A stretch of 64,000 nt of DNA, from contig CAJNOP010000001.1 of assembly GCA_905250075.1 (NCBI GenBank), forward strand, positions 2,289,272 through 2,353,271, given 5' to 3'. Of the stretch, positions 25,501 through 37,516 are shown piece by piece. Below the pieces are notes generated by a model. It saw nothing but the letters and a program-made list of their open reading frames with translations, had not been told where the DNA came from and made no database searches. A program made the translations under genes and the position numbers. The stretch comes from Rotaria sp. Silwood1. Its lineage: Eukaryota; Rotifera; Eurotatoria; Philodinida; Philodinidae. Position 1 is the first letter of the stretch. Every line of letters begins with the position of its first letter.

Positions 25501-27069
25501 AAAATGTCGAAGGGTGATATGTATATTGAAGAGTGGAAGCAATATCTATGCTTTTCTGATATGTCGAAACAGAAAAAGAAGCGATCGACAGCATCTGATC
25601 TTCTCTATGATAAAAAAGTTATGATTATTCAATAGAAAAATTATTTAATATTGGTCAACTAACCAGGGAAAGTTTTCAACTGAAGTATCGCTTTTGAATT
25701 CAGGCTCTGTGTGTAAGATACAATTCAGTAAATTATGCAAAAACTTCAAAAAATAAGTCTCCTAAAACATTGTGTTCAGAGTTATAGGCCTTTAACTAGA
25801 ATTTCAGTCTCTAGTATTACATATGTCAACGAAAATCGGAATGACAGTATTTCGACTTAAGACTTTGTCCATACACTAATCTATTTGTCAGAAGAATATT
25901 CCGAAAATTTCAGCTTAACCCTTTGAGAACGGTGAAACATATTTGTCTCACCTATTTTTCAGTACAGAAAATGTTCGCACTACATTAAACTGTTACAATC
26001 TTTAAGGTAAATAGACAGCTTATCTGCCGCCTCATGAAGGTCTTTTCTCTCTTTCTTTCTGTCATATAAATCCTTCTCAGATGTCCTCCTTTCTTTCTGC
26101 TACTGTATACTGACGCATGATTTCTCTTTCTATTCTCTCGATGCATTATCATCAGGTTTTTATCTGATCATTTTAGGCCAAATACAACAGATTGATTGAA
26201 GAACCATTTTTCGATTGAAAAAAAATTCCGTTCTCAAAGAGTTAAAAGAATGCTTCCTTGCGGTAATATTAAATTGCCCAAAATTACTCATATTTCACGA
26301 GAACTACTAGAATTTTCTGTTTTTCTGGCACTTGAATATCTCACCAGGGAAACATTTTTTGGAACTGACATTTTCAGAACATTCTACTAACGAATAGTCC
26401 TGTATGTAGGCAAAACTCTCAGATTAAAATATCGTGAATTCGATTTCTTTGTATATACCATGCCAAAGGCTAAAATTCTAGTAAAATGCCTATATCTCGG
26501 GTCGGAAGTTCTAAGGGAACATATCCTTTAGAGTTTATTCCAATTTCATTGAAGTCTATTTTATGCACAGAGTACGAATTCAAAAGCGATTGGTCATCTA
26601 AACACTATTTCGTTTATCATTGGCTCTTTTATCTCCTATGTCATCAACTGTAGTTTTAATGTTTACTTTTTTTTTTCTTTTAGTTATTTTTCTCAATTGG
26701 TCTTTAGTTTTTTATGGTACACAAATAAATCCTTCTCATCAATTACCCACAACAACAACATCTCCAAAATTCGTCTCTACAAATATTCATCTTTATCCAT
26801 CTGATGAACTCAATAATAATCTTGTTCGTTCACATTCGTCAAATCTTCATAACTCTTTTCATACTCGACATCGTGAAAAAAATCGTAAAAATAAACAACA
26901 AAATAATTATTATATAAAACATCATTTTTATCCATATAATCCACCATCATCATCTCCAACACCACCAATTATTGATGATTTTTATCAAATTGAAATGTCA
27001 AATACCTATCGAATGAAACCATATGTGGCATTTATTTTAATTTTAATTTTAATTCTTAATCATGTTTAA
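22583..27069 (+). CDS. FURIN: Furin-type proprotein convertase (kexin-like serine protease)
   Basis: Fourteen exons per isoform, 707 residues: 22583-22762, 22822-23064, 23138-23272, 23347-23423 (or 23519-23595), 23800-23828, 23892-23951, 24009-24102, 24161-24239, 24303-24558, 24613-24827, 24894-24961, 25014-25138, 25205-25381, 26684-27069. It cleaves secretory precursors after RxKR in the Golgi and endosomes. The sequence shows a signal peptide ([12 protein letters not shown]), a prodomain with internal RRRKR (77-81) and maturation site RVKR (111-114), catalytic [22 protein letters not shown], oxyanion ASGNGG and nucleophile GTSASAP. A P domain ending LVFYGT follows. The last exon continues into a Ser/Thr- and basic-rich tail ending in a hydrophobic run ([11 protein letters not shown]) at the very C-terminus. 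A Cys-rich region like vertebrate furin's is absent. Exon 4 exists in two alternative copies. PCSK family member identity beyond furin-like is less certain. Confidence 0.94.
23347..23423 (+). other. Furin exon 4a (first alternative copy)
   Basis: 77-nt exon with AG before and GT after, entering at phase 0 and leaving two bases of the next codon. It encodes [18 protein letters not shown] followed by YDPTNENK, the segment between the catalytic Asp and catalytic His. Asp residues equivalent to human furin D174, D179 and D181 (calcium ligands) are kept. Confidence 0.9.
23519..23595 (+). other. Furin exon 4b (second alternative copy)
   Basis: A second 77-nt exon, 95 bp downstream of 4a, with its own TTTATAG acceptor and GTAAAT donor and the same phase. 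It encodes [18 protein letters not shown] followed by MTATNDNK: 18 of 26 residues equal those of 4a. The calcium-ligand Asp positions and NK before the catalytic His are retained. Using 4a and 4b together adds 77 nt and shifts the frame, so only one can be used per productive mRNA. Confidence 0.85.
25687..26590. mobile_element. Outer MITE-like inverted repeat in furin intron 13
   Basis: It opens ATCGCTTTTGAATTC and closes GAATTCAAAAGCGAT. Internal arm sequence also matches in inverse (for example ATAGGC...ACTAGAATTT, and AGAATRTTCYGAAAAT...TCAG), with many differences. A piggyBac-type MITE (25919-26241) sits inside, so the outer element is the older one. Its right end lies 93 bp before the last furin exon. 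The termini resemble those of the 13328-13461 element. Confidence 0.6.
25919..26241. mobile_element. piggyBac-type MITE nested in furin intron 13
   Basis: The 323-bp insert starts CCCTTTGAGAACGG and ends CCGTTCTCAAAGAG. It is flanked by TTAA on both sides (25915-25918, 26242-26245). TTAA duplication plus CCCTTTG-type ends is diagnostic of piggyBac. There is no transposase frame, so it is non-autonomous. It interrupts the outer inverted-repeat element. Confidence 0.75.
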
Positions 27070-27298
27070 ATATTTTTGATTGTATTTGCTCATATCATTC
27101 AGTATTTTTTACATCTTATTAAAAAAAAAACAAAATGTTTTGTTGTTTTGTCTTTGTAGTGTGTAAATTAAAAGAAGAAAGTCACCAAAAAAGAAAAAAA
27201 ATCAAATCATTATTTTTCACGCTTTTGTTTTTCTTTAGTTTGTGAAATATAGAAAAGTACAAATAAGTTAATTGTAGAATGTTTTGCCTTTTAGAAAT

Positions 27299-29773
27299 AT
27301 GTCGGGTATAGCTTATTTTTTTAAACCAAAAATAAGTGCTACAGATACAGCATCATCAACAACAGAAAAACGTCCTGGTCGACGTTCGAAATCAACAAAA
27401 TCATCTGAAACACCAATAATAATTGAAAAAAATGTTCAAACACTCGAACCAACAGATGAATCTCCAACTGAAACAAAAATAATTCATGATGAACAAACAG
27501 AGAATCCTCAAACACCAACACCTAAAATAAAATTAAAATTTAATTTACGTTCACAATCTGTTCAAGATACATCCGATAATCGAATTATAACAAATATAAC
27601 ACATGAAACAAATGATTTATCAGCTGATGAATCATCTGATAATGAAATTCGTTTAAAAATTGATGATAATAATGAAAATTTAGATGAAGAACAACATTCA
27701 CCATTACCTATTAAACATGATGAATTATTATTAACAATTAATTCACCATCGAAAAAAAAACAACAATCATCACGTAAAAAAGTTATTAGTCGTTTAATTG
27801 GTACAACAGTTAATACACTTTCACTTGATGAACCAAGTCCAGTAAAAATTCCACCACATGAATCACAATTTAGTGAAGTTAAACAAACAAAATCAGGTCG
27901 AACTATTAAATATACACCTTATTTTAAAGAACTTGTTCAAGGTGCAACTATATCACCACCATTATCACCTGTTCATTCAACTACACAACCAAAACGTCCA
28001 TCAACATATTCAAAAAAGAAACAAACGCCAATTAAAGCTGATCTTGAAGCTATTAAAAATGGAAGTTTACCAACTACAGTTAATGTTAAAGGAAGAAAAT
28101 TATCTACTGGATCACCTAAAAATAAAAAACAAGCAACAGCATCAGTTAAACGTGTTGGACAAGGAAGAAAATCAACAACACCTAAAAGTGTTTCTAGTAG
28201 TAAGCGAAAAAGTTTTATTTTAAATAAAATAAACTATAGATTTGATTAGAACAGTAACTTTGAGCGTTTGTTCTTTTGAGTTAGCATTAAATAGAAAAAA
28301 ATATAAGTTTATTTGTTAGGACTATGATTGTCTTTATATGCAATTGAAATATGCTATACGTCAAGGAAGATCAGTCTTAGATATATATTAATATCTTCAA
28401 AGGCTTTCTAGGGAAGTTGAGAAAGTCAGACGAGCATTATGAAGATGAATTATGAAAGACTTATAGATTTATCGAAAATGAATAATTTTTGATACTGCTC
28501 ATATTCTATCATTCTTATTTTAAGTTAACCTTACATCTTTCTGTTGTCCATAGTTATTTAAACTCCCTTAACGAAAGTATATCTAATATGTTTGTCTTCT
28601 CTTATAAGTTTGATTTTGATTAAAACATAATATTTAAGAATAGAATTTTGTCTTAAAAAAAAAAACTTTTGTTTATAACTGCAGATATGTTTCATGGTCA
28701 TATTAATTCTTTATTTAGCTAAAACGAAACGTGATTCGAATCAAATGGTTATTGGTGACGAAGTTGAAAGTGATGATGAAAATGAAGTAACACAAAGACG
28801 AAGTGATGATGAAGAATTTCGTAATATTATTTTTTCTTTCTAACATGTTTTTTTTTTGGATTATTATCTAAAATTTTTTTTATTTTTAGATCAAGAAGAA
28901 CATACATCAGAAGAAGAGGAAGAAGATGATGATGAAGGTTTAGATGTTGATGATGATCATTCAGCCGGTGCATTAAGTGATGAAGAAGAATGGACAACAA
29001 TTGGTAATAAACAAGAACTTGATCGAACATTAGGTTTAGCTGCCACATTAGGTTCAATGTCAAGTGAAATGCTTGATGGTTTTAGTTTATGGGCTATGAA
29101 ATATCGTGCACGTCATCGAACAATGACACTTGATGATAAACGTCTTTATCGTACATGGAAAAAAATGAGTGCACATGATCGACAACGTTGGTGTCTTAAA
29201 GCTGAAAAAGAAAGTTATCATTATCCAATAACAGCTGAATTATTAAAAGCATCAACTAGTACTGAACCAGCAACAGCAATACCACCATCATCATCAACGA
29301 CAATAACAACAAAAACTACTAAAGCAACAAAACGAAAAAAACCTACAGATGATCATCCACCATTACTTTTACAAAAAACTTTAAATCAATATTCTAAACA
29401 ACAACCACCATTATCATCAATACGACCACCGAATGCTTTTGTTAAACAACCAATAACAACACCAATAATTACACCACCAAAAAATTATGATATTGTTGAT
29501 ATAGCTGCTGGAATTTATTTACTTGGTGAATCATTAACAAAAATGGGTGAAAAAGTTCGACAATTAGGTCATCTTAATCCTCGTGGTACATCAGCAGCAA
29601 CATCAATTGATAATCTTTCAGCTATTCTTTTCGATGGAACATTATGTGCATGTAATTTAATGGCTTGTCTTGGTAATGAAATAACATCAACAAATTCATC
29701 AACATCAAAATCAGATCCATTAACAAATAAACTTATGGAAAATGTTGGAATTATTTTACCTGGACTTAATTAA
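27299..29773 (+). CDS. HMGXB4: HMGXB4-like HMG-box protein
   Basis: Three exons, 628 residues: 27299-28199, 28719-28820, 28890-29773. The long first exon is Ser/Thr/Lys-rich and disordered, with KSGRTIKYTPYFKELV. An acidic stretch (EEHTSEEEEEDDDEG) is followed by a compact HMG-box-like segment (FSLWAMKYRARHRTM...LYRTWKKMSAHDRQRWCLKAEKE). The C-terminal 100 residues (AAGIYLLGESLTKMGEKVRQ...LFDGTLCACNLMACLGNE...ENVGIILPGL) match the conserved C-terminus of vertebrate HMGXB4 (LLGESL..., ALGPLACLT, IAYIMPGL). HMGXB4 is a nuclear regulator linked to Wnt signalling and NURF chromatin remodelling. The donor at 28200 (AGTA|GTAAGC) is preferred over reading to the stop at 28247 because it joins the exons in frame. 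It lies 229 bp after furin and 148 bp before VMA21. Confidence 0.75.
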
Positions 29774-29910
29774 ATAAAAAGTTTTGTTGTATTAAATTTA
29801 TGTACACATGTCTGTATACTAATATAAATAAAAGGATGTTAAAAAATTATATAAAAAAAAATATCTCTATATTGTTCTGTTAGATTTTATGTGTATGTAT
29901 ATATTATGCA

Positions 29911-29921
29911 TTTATTTTTAG
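29911..29921 (+). promoter_or_regulatory. Acceptor-like TTTATTTTTAG touching the VMA21 ATG
   Basis: The AG is immediately followed by ATG at 29922. The gap to the preceding HMGXB4 stop is only 148 bp and contains AATAAA-like signals (about 29826-29831). A trans-splice acceptor is the simplest reading; an unseen 5' UTR cis-intron is possible. Confidence 0.45.
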
Positions 29922-30269
29922 ATGCAACGCACACCAGTTATACAACCGACTACAACAGTCGATAAACTTATTCAAGATGAAGATAATGCTAATGAAACAG
30001 TTATATGGAATGTTTTTCGTAAAATGCTTTTCTTTACTGTTATGATGACATTGGCACCAATTACATCGTTTTTTCTTACGAAAGATTATATATTTGCAGG
30101 AATACTTAATATAACAGATACTAGTAGTTATATTTATTCAGCTGCTGTAGCTGTTATTGTCGTTCATATTATATTAATTGCTTTTCTTTATGTCGCATTT
30201 CGTGATGATCGATCAGGCAAGAAGACAAAAATTGAACTTATGAAAGAATCAACTGGAAAGAAAGACTAA
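29922..30269 (+). CDS. VMA21: VMA21, V-ATPase Vo assembly chaperone
   Basis: Intronless frame of 115 residues (human 101). VMA21 escorts the assembling V-ATPase proton-channel sector out of the ER. Two membrane spans are clear: KMLFFTVMMTLAPITSFFLT and AAVAVIVVHIILIAFLYVAF. The intervening DYIFAGILNITDTSSYIYSA aligns with human SYIFEGALGMSNRDSYFYAA. It ends in GKKD, a dilysine-like tail comparable with the ER-retrieval ends of this family. Between HMGXB4 and POLR3C on the same strand. Confidence 0.93.
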   Translation: MQRTPVIQPTTTVDKLIQDEDNANETVIWNVFRKMLFFTVMMTLAPITSFFLTKDYIFAGILNITDTSSYIYSAAVAVIVVHIILIAFLYVAFRDDRSGKKTKIELMKESTGKKD

Positions 30270-30640
30270 ATTTATTCATTTTTATATTTTTGTGCATCTT
30301 GATTATAGCAATAAAAAAAAACACAACAAATTTCTTCGTATTTTATTCAAAATTTTAAATATTCAAGAACTCAATAGATTACCTGAATTAACCTTTTCCA
30401 TATTTATTCAAACTTAGAGCCTATCAAGTTGGTTCCAAAAAGTCAGTCATTCTCATCATACTTTCTCTATGTTCTTGACGAAAGTACTATGAAAGTGTTC
30501 ATTTTCTCTTCATTTGCATTTATATACCCACGTTCTCTAGAACAATCTAACTAATAAAATGATAGGGCTCATACTCATCTTAAATTTAGATCATTTGACT
30601 AAAGATGCATAATCTTTGATTTACAAACAATATGATACTC

Positions 30641-30652
30641 ATTATATTCTAG
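30641..30652 (+). promoter_or_regulatory. Acceptor-like signal 2 bp before the POLR3C ATG
   Basis: ATTATATTCTAG ends two bases before the ATG at 30655. The same placement occurs at USP39, VMA21 and HMGXB4. Compatible with spliced-leader addition; not proof. Confidence 0.4.
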
Positions 30653-30654
30653 AT

Positions 30655-32784
30655 ATGACTACACATCATATTCGTTTAGTATTTGATTTAATCGGAGATT
30701 TATTTCCTGATGGAACATCAAAAGAAGTTGCTTCATATCTCAATCGTAAAGGTCCATTATCATTTGCTCTTCTTGTTCGTGATCTTAAAATTCCAGCAGT
30801 TAATATTGCACGATCTCTAGCAACTTTAGCTATACATGATATAATAGAATGTCATGGAGGTACTGGTTCAGATTCTAAACGTATTTTATATGCCTTTAAT
30901 CTCAAACGAACATTATATATTTTACATTATTCAAAATGTATACATTGTGCTAGACAATTATATGGTTTTGATGGTGAATTAATTATTGAAGAACTTTTAT
31001 TAAATGGTAAACAACGTATGAGTACATTATTAGTTAAAGTATATGAACGTTTAATAAAAGCTGGCAAAGATCCTCAAGTTCATAGTTTACAATCAATAAA
31101 AGAATCATTTAAATTATTAGTTTCAGCACAATTTTTACAATGCATTACAATAAATGAAACGAAATCTAATATTTCTGAAGTAGTTGAAGAACCATTAAGC
31201 AATCTTGTACAAATACCAGAATTAACACAAGAAGGATGGAAATATTTACTATCAAGTCAACAAGATGAATCAAATGAGCCATCAACAAAAAAATTTAAAT
31301 CAACTAAACCAATATTTGGTGATGAAAAAATTTTTTGGAAAGTTAATTTTCAACGGTTTTTTGCTTATTTACGTGATCAAGAACTTATACAAGCATTTAC
31401 AAATCGAATAGATCAAGTAAGACTTAAACCAAAAAAACAAAAATTAATTTTTTTTTGTCTTGCTTTAGAATGCCGGTGAAATCGTTCGAACAATACTTCG
31501 TTTAGCTGAAGTAAAACCAAATTCAGAACGAACTATACCAATATCATTTATTGAAGTCAATCATTTTTCTTTCTCTACGAAAAAAAAAATTTTTTCTTTG
31601 TTTATAGATTGCCAAAACGATATCAACAACTGGTTTACAAATGAATGAAGACTTATTACAAAAATATATAAATGCTATTATGGGTGATGTAGTAAGATGA
31701 ATTTATATAATTTAAATATGATTGAATAATAAAATTTTTCTAGAATAATTGTTTTATAAAAGTTGGTGATCAAGGAAGAGGAACTTATATTGTGGGTAAG
31801 AAAAGATTTGATTTCGATTTGTTTTTTTTTCTTTTTTGTCAAAATATAAATCATCTGTTGTTGCTCTCTTGTTTCTTTTTGAAGATTTTCAAAAAGCATT
31901 GAGTGGATTAACTAAAGCTCATATTCAATCATTTTTAAGAGAAAGATTTGGTTCAAATGCATTAAGAATTTATAATATGCTTGAAGAACGTGGTTGTTTA
32001 TCACAAAAACAAGTAATTTATTTATGTCAATGATGAATTTTTATCTTTTGGTTTTTACTTAGATTGAAGATATGGCTATGATCAATGCAAAAGAAGCACA
32101 ACAATATGTTTATTCAATGTTTATTGATGGAATGTTAACATTAGAAGTAGATTTTTTTATTGTTTGCTTATTATTCTTCTTCTATAATTTTTACTTTTTA
32201 TTGTAGGAATTATCAAAAGCAAATGATTTTAATCCAACTCGAACATTTTATTTCTTTCGTGTAAATTTATACAATGGTGTTTTATCATTACTTGATCATT
32301 CTTATAAAGTAAATCAAAAATAACAAAAATAAATCTCTTGTTGATTTTCCTATAAAATTTTCTTCTTTTAAAATAGACAATGTCAAATTTAATGCAAAGA
32401 CATCAATATGAAAGAGAACGTCATAGGAAATTAATTGATAAACGTGATAAAGTTGATGCTATTATTCATACACTTCGAGAACAAAATGCTGAAGAAGAAC
32501 AAATTAAAGAAGTAGAAGATATATTATCACCTATGGAAAAAGCACAAATACAAAAACTTGATGCTGCTTTTAGAAAGTATAATAATAATAATATAGTCAT
32601 CTTTTATATTTATTTACGATTGATTTATTTTCATAGAATTGATCTTGCTCAACTTCAACTTACAGAAACAATTCTACTACTTGAAATGTATTTATCAATA
32701 TCGAACAGTACTGTACCTGTGCAGAAAAAAACTGGTGGTAAAGCCGTTGCTGAAAAATTATTAGAAACAATCTCACAACGATGA
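30655..32784 (+). CDS. POLR3C: RNA polymerase III subunit RPC3 (POLR3C / RPC62)
   Basis: Nine exons, 548 residues (human 534): 30655-31416, 31469-31555, 31608-31691, 31744-31795, 31885-32012, 32063-32146, 32207-32308, 32377-32576, 32637-32784. RPC3 belongs to the Pol III heterotrimer RPC3/6/7 that binds TFIIIB and helps open promoters. Winged-helix segments align with human: GELIIEELLLNGKQRMSTLLVKV, IFWKVNFQRFFAYLRDQELI, ALSGLTKAHIQSFLRERFGS, KQIEDMAMINAKEAQQYVYSM, TFYFFRVNLYNGVLSLLDHSYK. A C-terminal coiled coil follows. The donor after exon 2 (GAA|GTCAAT) is weak but gives the only in-frame join. The internal linker (about residues 175-230) is variable in this family. Confidence 0.95.
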
Positions 32785-35700
32785 TTAATAATATAATATT
32801 TCATGTGTTATTTGATTTGAAATGTGAACATGTGTTTTTTTTTCTGATAAATTAAACTTATACGATACAATTAAATATAACTTGTCTGTCTAAATTGTTA
32901 TGGCTACTTCTTAATTGCGGACAAAATTTCAGCCCTCACCCACACTGTCGGCATGCTAATTGGTTTGATTTTCGTCCGCAATCAAGAAGACACGAATTGT
33001 TATTTATGATTGAACAAAGGAAAAAAATCTGTCGAAAGAAGAAATTCTCAATACATTACCAACAAGACGTGGAAAGCTCTGTTTCTATTTACAAAGCCAT
33101 TTCCCTGTTCTTAAACTTATCCAGTTCCATAGAAAGCCTGGAAGAGCCTGCCAGGATTCTAAATCACAAAGATCTTAGCAAGTTTTATTTAGGATCCTGT
33201 CTGGAAACCTAGTCATTTCTGTTTGTAGGTTTCTCATAATAAAACACAATCCTTGTCAACATTTGTTCGAGTTCCTACTTAAATGTTTTTCCAAAATGAG
33301 AATGCAAGATTCTGCCCAGATATTATCAAGTTCATGTCAAAGTCTCGTCCAACTCGTTGTATAATAATCTTATTAGGATTTGTAACTACATCCGAAGAAG
33401 ATCTTAGCAAGAAAGAAATAAAATTAGTCAGAATCCTAAAGTGAAAAAATCCTGGCAAGATTTCATCAGGTTCTTGTTCAAACAGTGTTCTGCTATTTTT
33501 GCAAGTTTTCGTCAAGATCTGTTCTTTATTCTGATACGAAGATTCAGTCAACAGTTGATTTTAAATTAGAGGACGATCTTAACAAAAATAATGCAAGACT
33601 AGTCAAAATTCTAACTGAATAAAGCCTCTCAAGTTTTGATCGACATCCTACTCGATATTTGTTAGGGATAAGCATTTGCTGATTCTTGCAAAATAATACC
33701 AATCACCGTTAGAATCTTGATAGGACAATGCAAGGATTCAGCTTAGATCTTTGAAAGTTTGTGTTTAGAATCTTTTCACAATTTGATTTTCGCGTTTCTA
33801 TCCCGATTTATAACTGATTCTTCTCAGGATCCTAACCAAGATAAACGTCAAGATTTCATCGAGGTTTTTCGCTGGTCTGCGTTCATTATTTGCTTATGCC
33901 TTGTAAATCTTTAAATCATCGCCCGAATTTTAATATTCACCTTAATTAATATTATTAATATGCTTGACGTTTCGCAGCTATGTTTTTTTTCAGGATTTAT
34001 AGTTTCTTAAACCAATTGTTGGTTTTATGTCTAGTAGTAAATTGCTCCAAATTATGTTGTTTTAAATCCTCTCAAAATCTTGACATTCCATGGCTACACG
34101 CTTTCTTCAGAACAAAACAGTGAATCGTTGCAGAATTCTTATTGGCTGTGTCAAGGACTTCATCCGAAAACATTGATACGACAATATAAGAAAAAAGAGA
34201 CAAAAAACTTCCAGGTATCATAAGAAGAAAGCAAAATATGACACAGAATCATCCATTAAGCTTAAAGAAAAGAGAAAAAAGTCTTTGATACAAGCAATGA
34301 ATTATTCTTTTTATTCCAATGTAACAATTATTTAATGCACGAAGAAAAGAAAAAGAAGAAGAATATTCTCATCAATTTGATGAATTATTTCTATCCATAA
34401 TAAAATTACTGTTGCATTTTGAACAGAAAAAGTAATTAAACTATACATAGAAATAATTTATTCAATTGATGAGACAAAAGAATAATAGTTGAATACATTG
34501 AAAATGATGACTTCTTATATGGTTCGAGAATTTCGATGATGGGAATCTTAGAATTTCAAAACTGTATCTCGATGTTTTGTTTTGTCTTTGAAATCTTCTT
34601 TTGAAATGGAAGTGAAGTTTGATGATTTTTTTCTTTATTATTAATATTACCTCCAAAAAAAAGCGAAAAATAACGTTTTATTTTTCATAGGAACTCTAAT
34701 GCTTATTGTGAACAATATTTCCAATAGGTTGTCTCAAAAACAAATGAATAAAAAATATTGAATAGACAAGAAAAAAACAAATTTCAAATATATTTATGAT
34801 TATTGATTCATACGTCATTGATGTCTTCATCATGGCCTACTTTGAAGCATATATGCGAATCGACTGTAAAATGAGGCAAAAATTTATGACCACCATCTAA
34901 TTAAAATAATTTAGTCAAAATCAAGCTTCATACTTGAAAAAAATTCATGTCTTCCGAAAACTTTCTAATCAGGTCTATCGGTAAATTTCGTTTGGAGTCA
35001 GTATTGAATAAGTGACAGTAGAAACTTCTTAAAGGTGTCTCTGAGATGCTATGTAAATTTTATACATTCCTAAGTCAAGTATATAGGAAAAATATTACGT
35101 ATTGAGATTTTTGGACACATCTGTTGTCATTAAAAATGTTCCAATCGCACTTGTTACTATTCTACATTATTTCTGTATTTACTCAATAGTTTTTCGGATA
35201 TCTTCATGCTTGAAACTGTATGTTTTCTAAGAATATGTTAATGTTAGATCTCTATTTTTCGATTTACTTTATTGTCATACTAATTCATAACCAGTTTGTG
35301 GGTCATCTGCTACAATAACTGTTTACAAAAAAAAGAAAATCAACAATCAATATTAATGCAAAAGACAAACCAAAACAATCTTTTGTACAAGGGTATAACA
35401 TTATAATAATAAAAAGGGAGCGAAAAATACTTGATAATATACTATGTCAATACAATGCAAACATTTAGTTTATTTTCAATAAACATCTTTAACTTTAATC
35501 TAACTATTCATCATTGTATATTGTTTCGTAGCATATATTGATTTTCATTTGATACAACCATAATGATTTTTACATGTCATTATTCAAATGATTAATATGG
35601 CCAATTCCAATCAATTGTCACCAAGTATGACTTGAAAGTTCATCACTAGCTAAATCACAAATATCTAATTAAGAAAAAAAATTGGAAAAACAAACGAAGA

Positions 35701-37516
35701 AGAATCTTATCATCCTACATACACGACTAACAACTGCTTCATTGAATTTACTCATTGTAATGAGTGTAATGAAAAGTCCAGAATGATATGATCTGGATGA
35801 TGTTTCATTATAATTTGCTTTTTTAATCTTGAGTCATTAGCTACACTGTACCTAATTCTATGCTAAAAAACTCTGAAGACTTTTAAATCTGAATATCAGT
35901 TTTCCGATTAGAGTTTTCTTATCAAAATAATCCATAGTATTAATCAAAATTAATGCTAATCTGACAACTATAATATAACCGCTATTGCAAAATGATGATG
36001 AAATACATCACAATCATTCGAATTTTACTAATAAGAACGTTCAATGCCTAACATAGAATAAATTTGAACCAAATTATAAAATGTATCAAAATACGCACTT
36101 CATTCCTTTTTTTATGATTGATGATCACTTTTACAAATCAATCGCCAACCATTAATCAATGAATAGTATCAATAGTGGGCATAATATAAAGCGAAATATA
36201 TCTTGAAAAATACAGTTTACAGGAATAGTTGCTCATGAAACGGTTTGAGCAGAATATTATAGTTGTTACTATCTCAAGAACAGTAATAATAAAGAAAAAC
36301 ACTGATAAAACATCTCTGACTGAAATAGTCTTACTGATGATAAATTTGGTAAAATATGAAAAATTTACCCTTCTTCTGTTTTTCTATTTTTATGGCTTCA
36401 AATGTCTCATTTTCTTATATTGGAGTTATTACTTGATCTTGTTCCTTTATATTCTATAATACAAAAATTTTTCATAAATATATCAAAGCAATCGTACAAA
36501 AGTTGTGTAAATTCATTTTTTCTTGAAATTCATGTTTCCTCACGTTCTTAGGTCATATTCAGATTGAATTAGATCAAATACAGACCATATTAAACTACGA
36601 TATAATTATTCGATCCAGAATTAAATCTAACTTGTTCATTATTCTACAACGATGAAATCAAAATATAACCATTGACTATCGTTACTATTCATAGTTTATC
36701 ACGAAAATTGAAATAAACTTTCATAAAACCTTTCCTGTATACACATTGCAAAGACTATTTTACCTTTCTGCTATATTTCAGTAGAAAACAAGTGCATCAT
36801 GAAAAGCAAGGCGACATTGATTGAGACGCATATAATCGCTTTCATAAAATATGTCAATGAGTTATATTATGTTGTGCATTATGTAAATTGCATTCATATA
36901 TGTAACAGTTAGACATCGACCAATATTGATAGTGTTAATAGAATATGGCCGAAGATATAAAAAAATTGAGCTAGTATTCTTGATGATGCTTCATATTATA
37001 TGAAATATTTTCGTATGTAATGAATAAAATTAAATATTCATATTGAAGAAAAAAGCAAAGACCAAAAACAGAATTATGTGGTAAATACATATGTAATGAG
37101 TAGAACGAATGAAAAAAAGAAAGCCAAACTATAATCCGATGCTGATACCTACTTTACAATGGCACAGATAATATTGTGTTGTTATACAACTTGAGAATAA
37201 CGAATAACTGGTGCATTAAAACTTTACTATACTATTATACAATTTAAACAATAAATAATCTTACTTAGAAAAATTCAGTTTTTTCATTTTGTTAATTAAA
37301 TAAACAAAATTTGTTTTCAATTTTCGATGATAGAAAAACGAATATTTCTAAAAAACAAAAAAAAAGAATTTCATTCAAATATGTTGAATTTTCATACCTA
37401 TACTTTTCTATCTTACTAAAGAGTATAAGTAACAAGATATCAGTCATAAGAAAAAATAATTCATTTTATGTTTCGAAAACATATTTTATTTTTAAATATA
37501 TACAAAAATACAAAAT
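32785..37516. other. Gene-poor 4.7-kb interval
   Basis: No supported gene on either strand. It holds a short inverted repeat (ATTGCGGACAAAAT at 32914 against its inverse ending 32982) and a stretch of degenerate direct repeats (about 33120-33880). From 34.1 to 37.5 kb it is plain AT-rich sequence. Short reading frames here lack codon bias or resemblance. Confidence 0.6.
33120..33880. repeat. Degenerate direct-repeat field around AAGATCTTAGCAAG-like motifs
   Basis: Variants of a word of the type GATCTTAGCAAGTTTT and CAAGATTTCATCAGGTTCTTGT recur roughly every 40-100 bp (for example near 33170, 33400, 33455, 33500, 33570, 33720 and 33840), too diverged for one exact unit. Looks like an old, eroded satellite-like array. 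Boundaries are approximate. Confidence 0.35.

Noticed and set aside
27339-27521. Leu/Val-rich minus-strand frame inside HMGXB4
   Set aside because: Antisense shadow of the Asp/Glu/Thr-rich coding exon.
28827-29063. His/Leu-rich minus-strand frame
   Set aside because: Antisense of the acidic and HMG-box exon; typical complement of GAA/GAT repeats.
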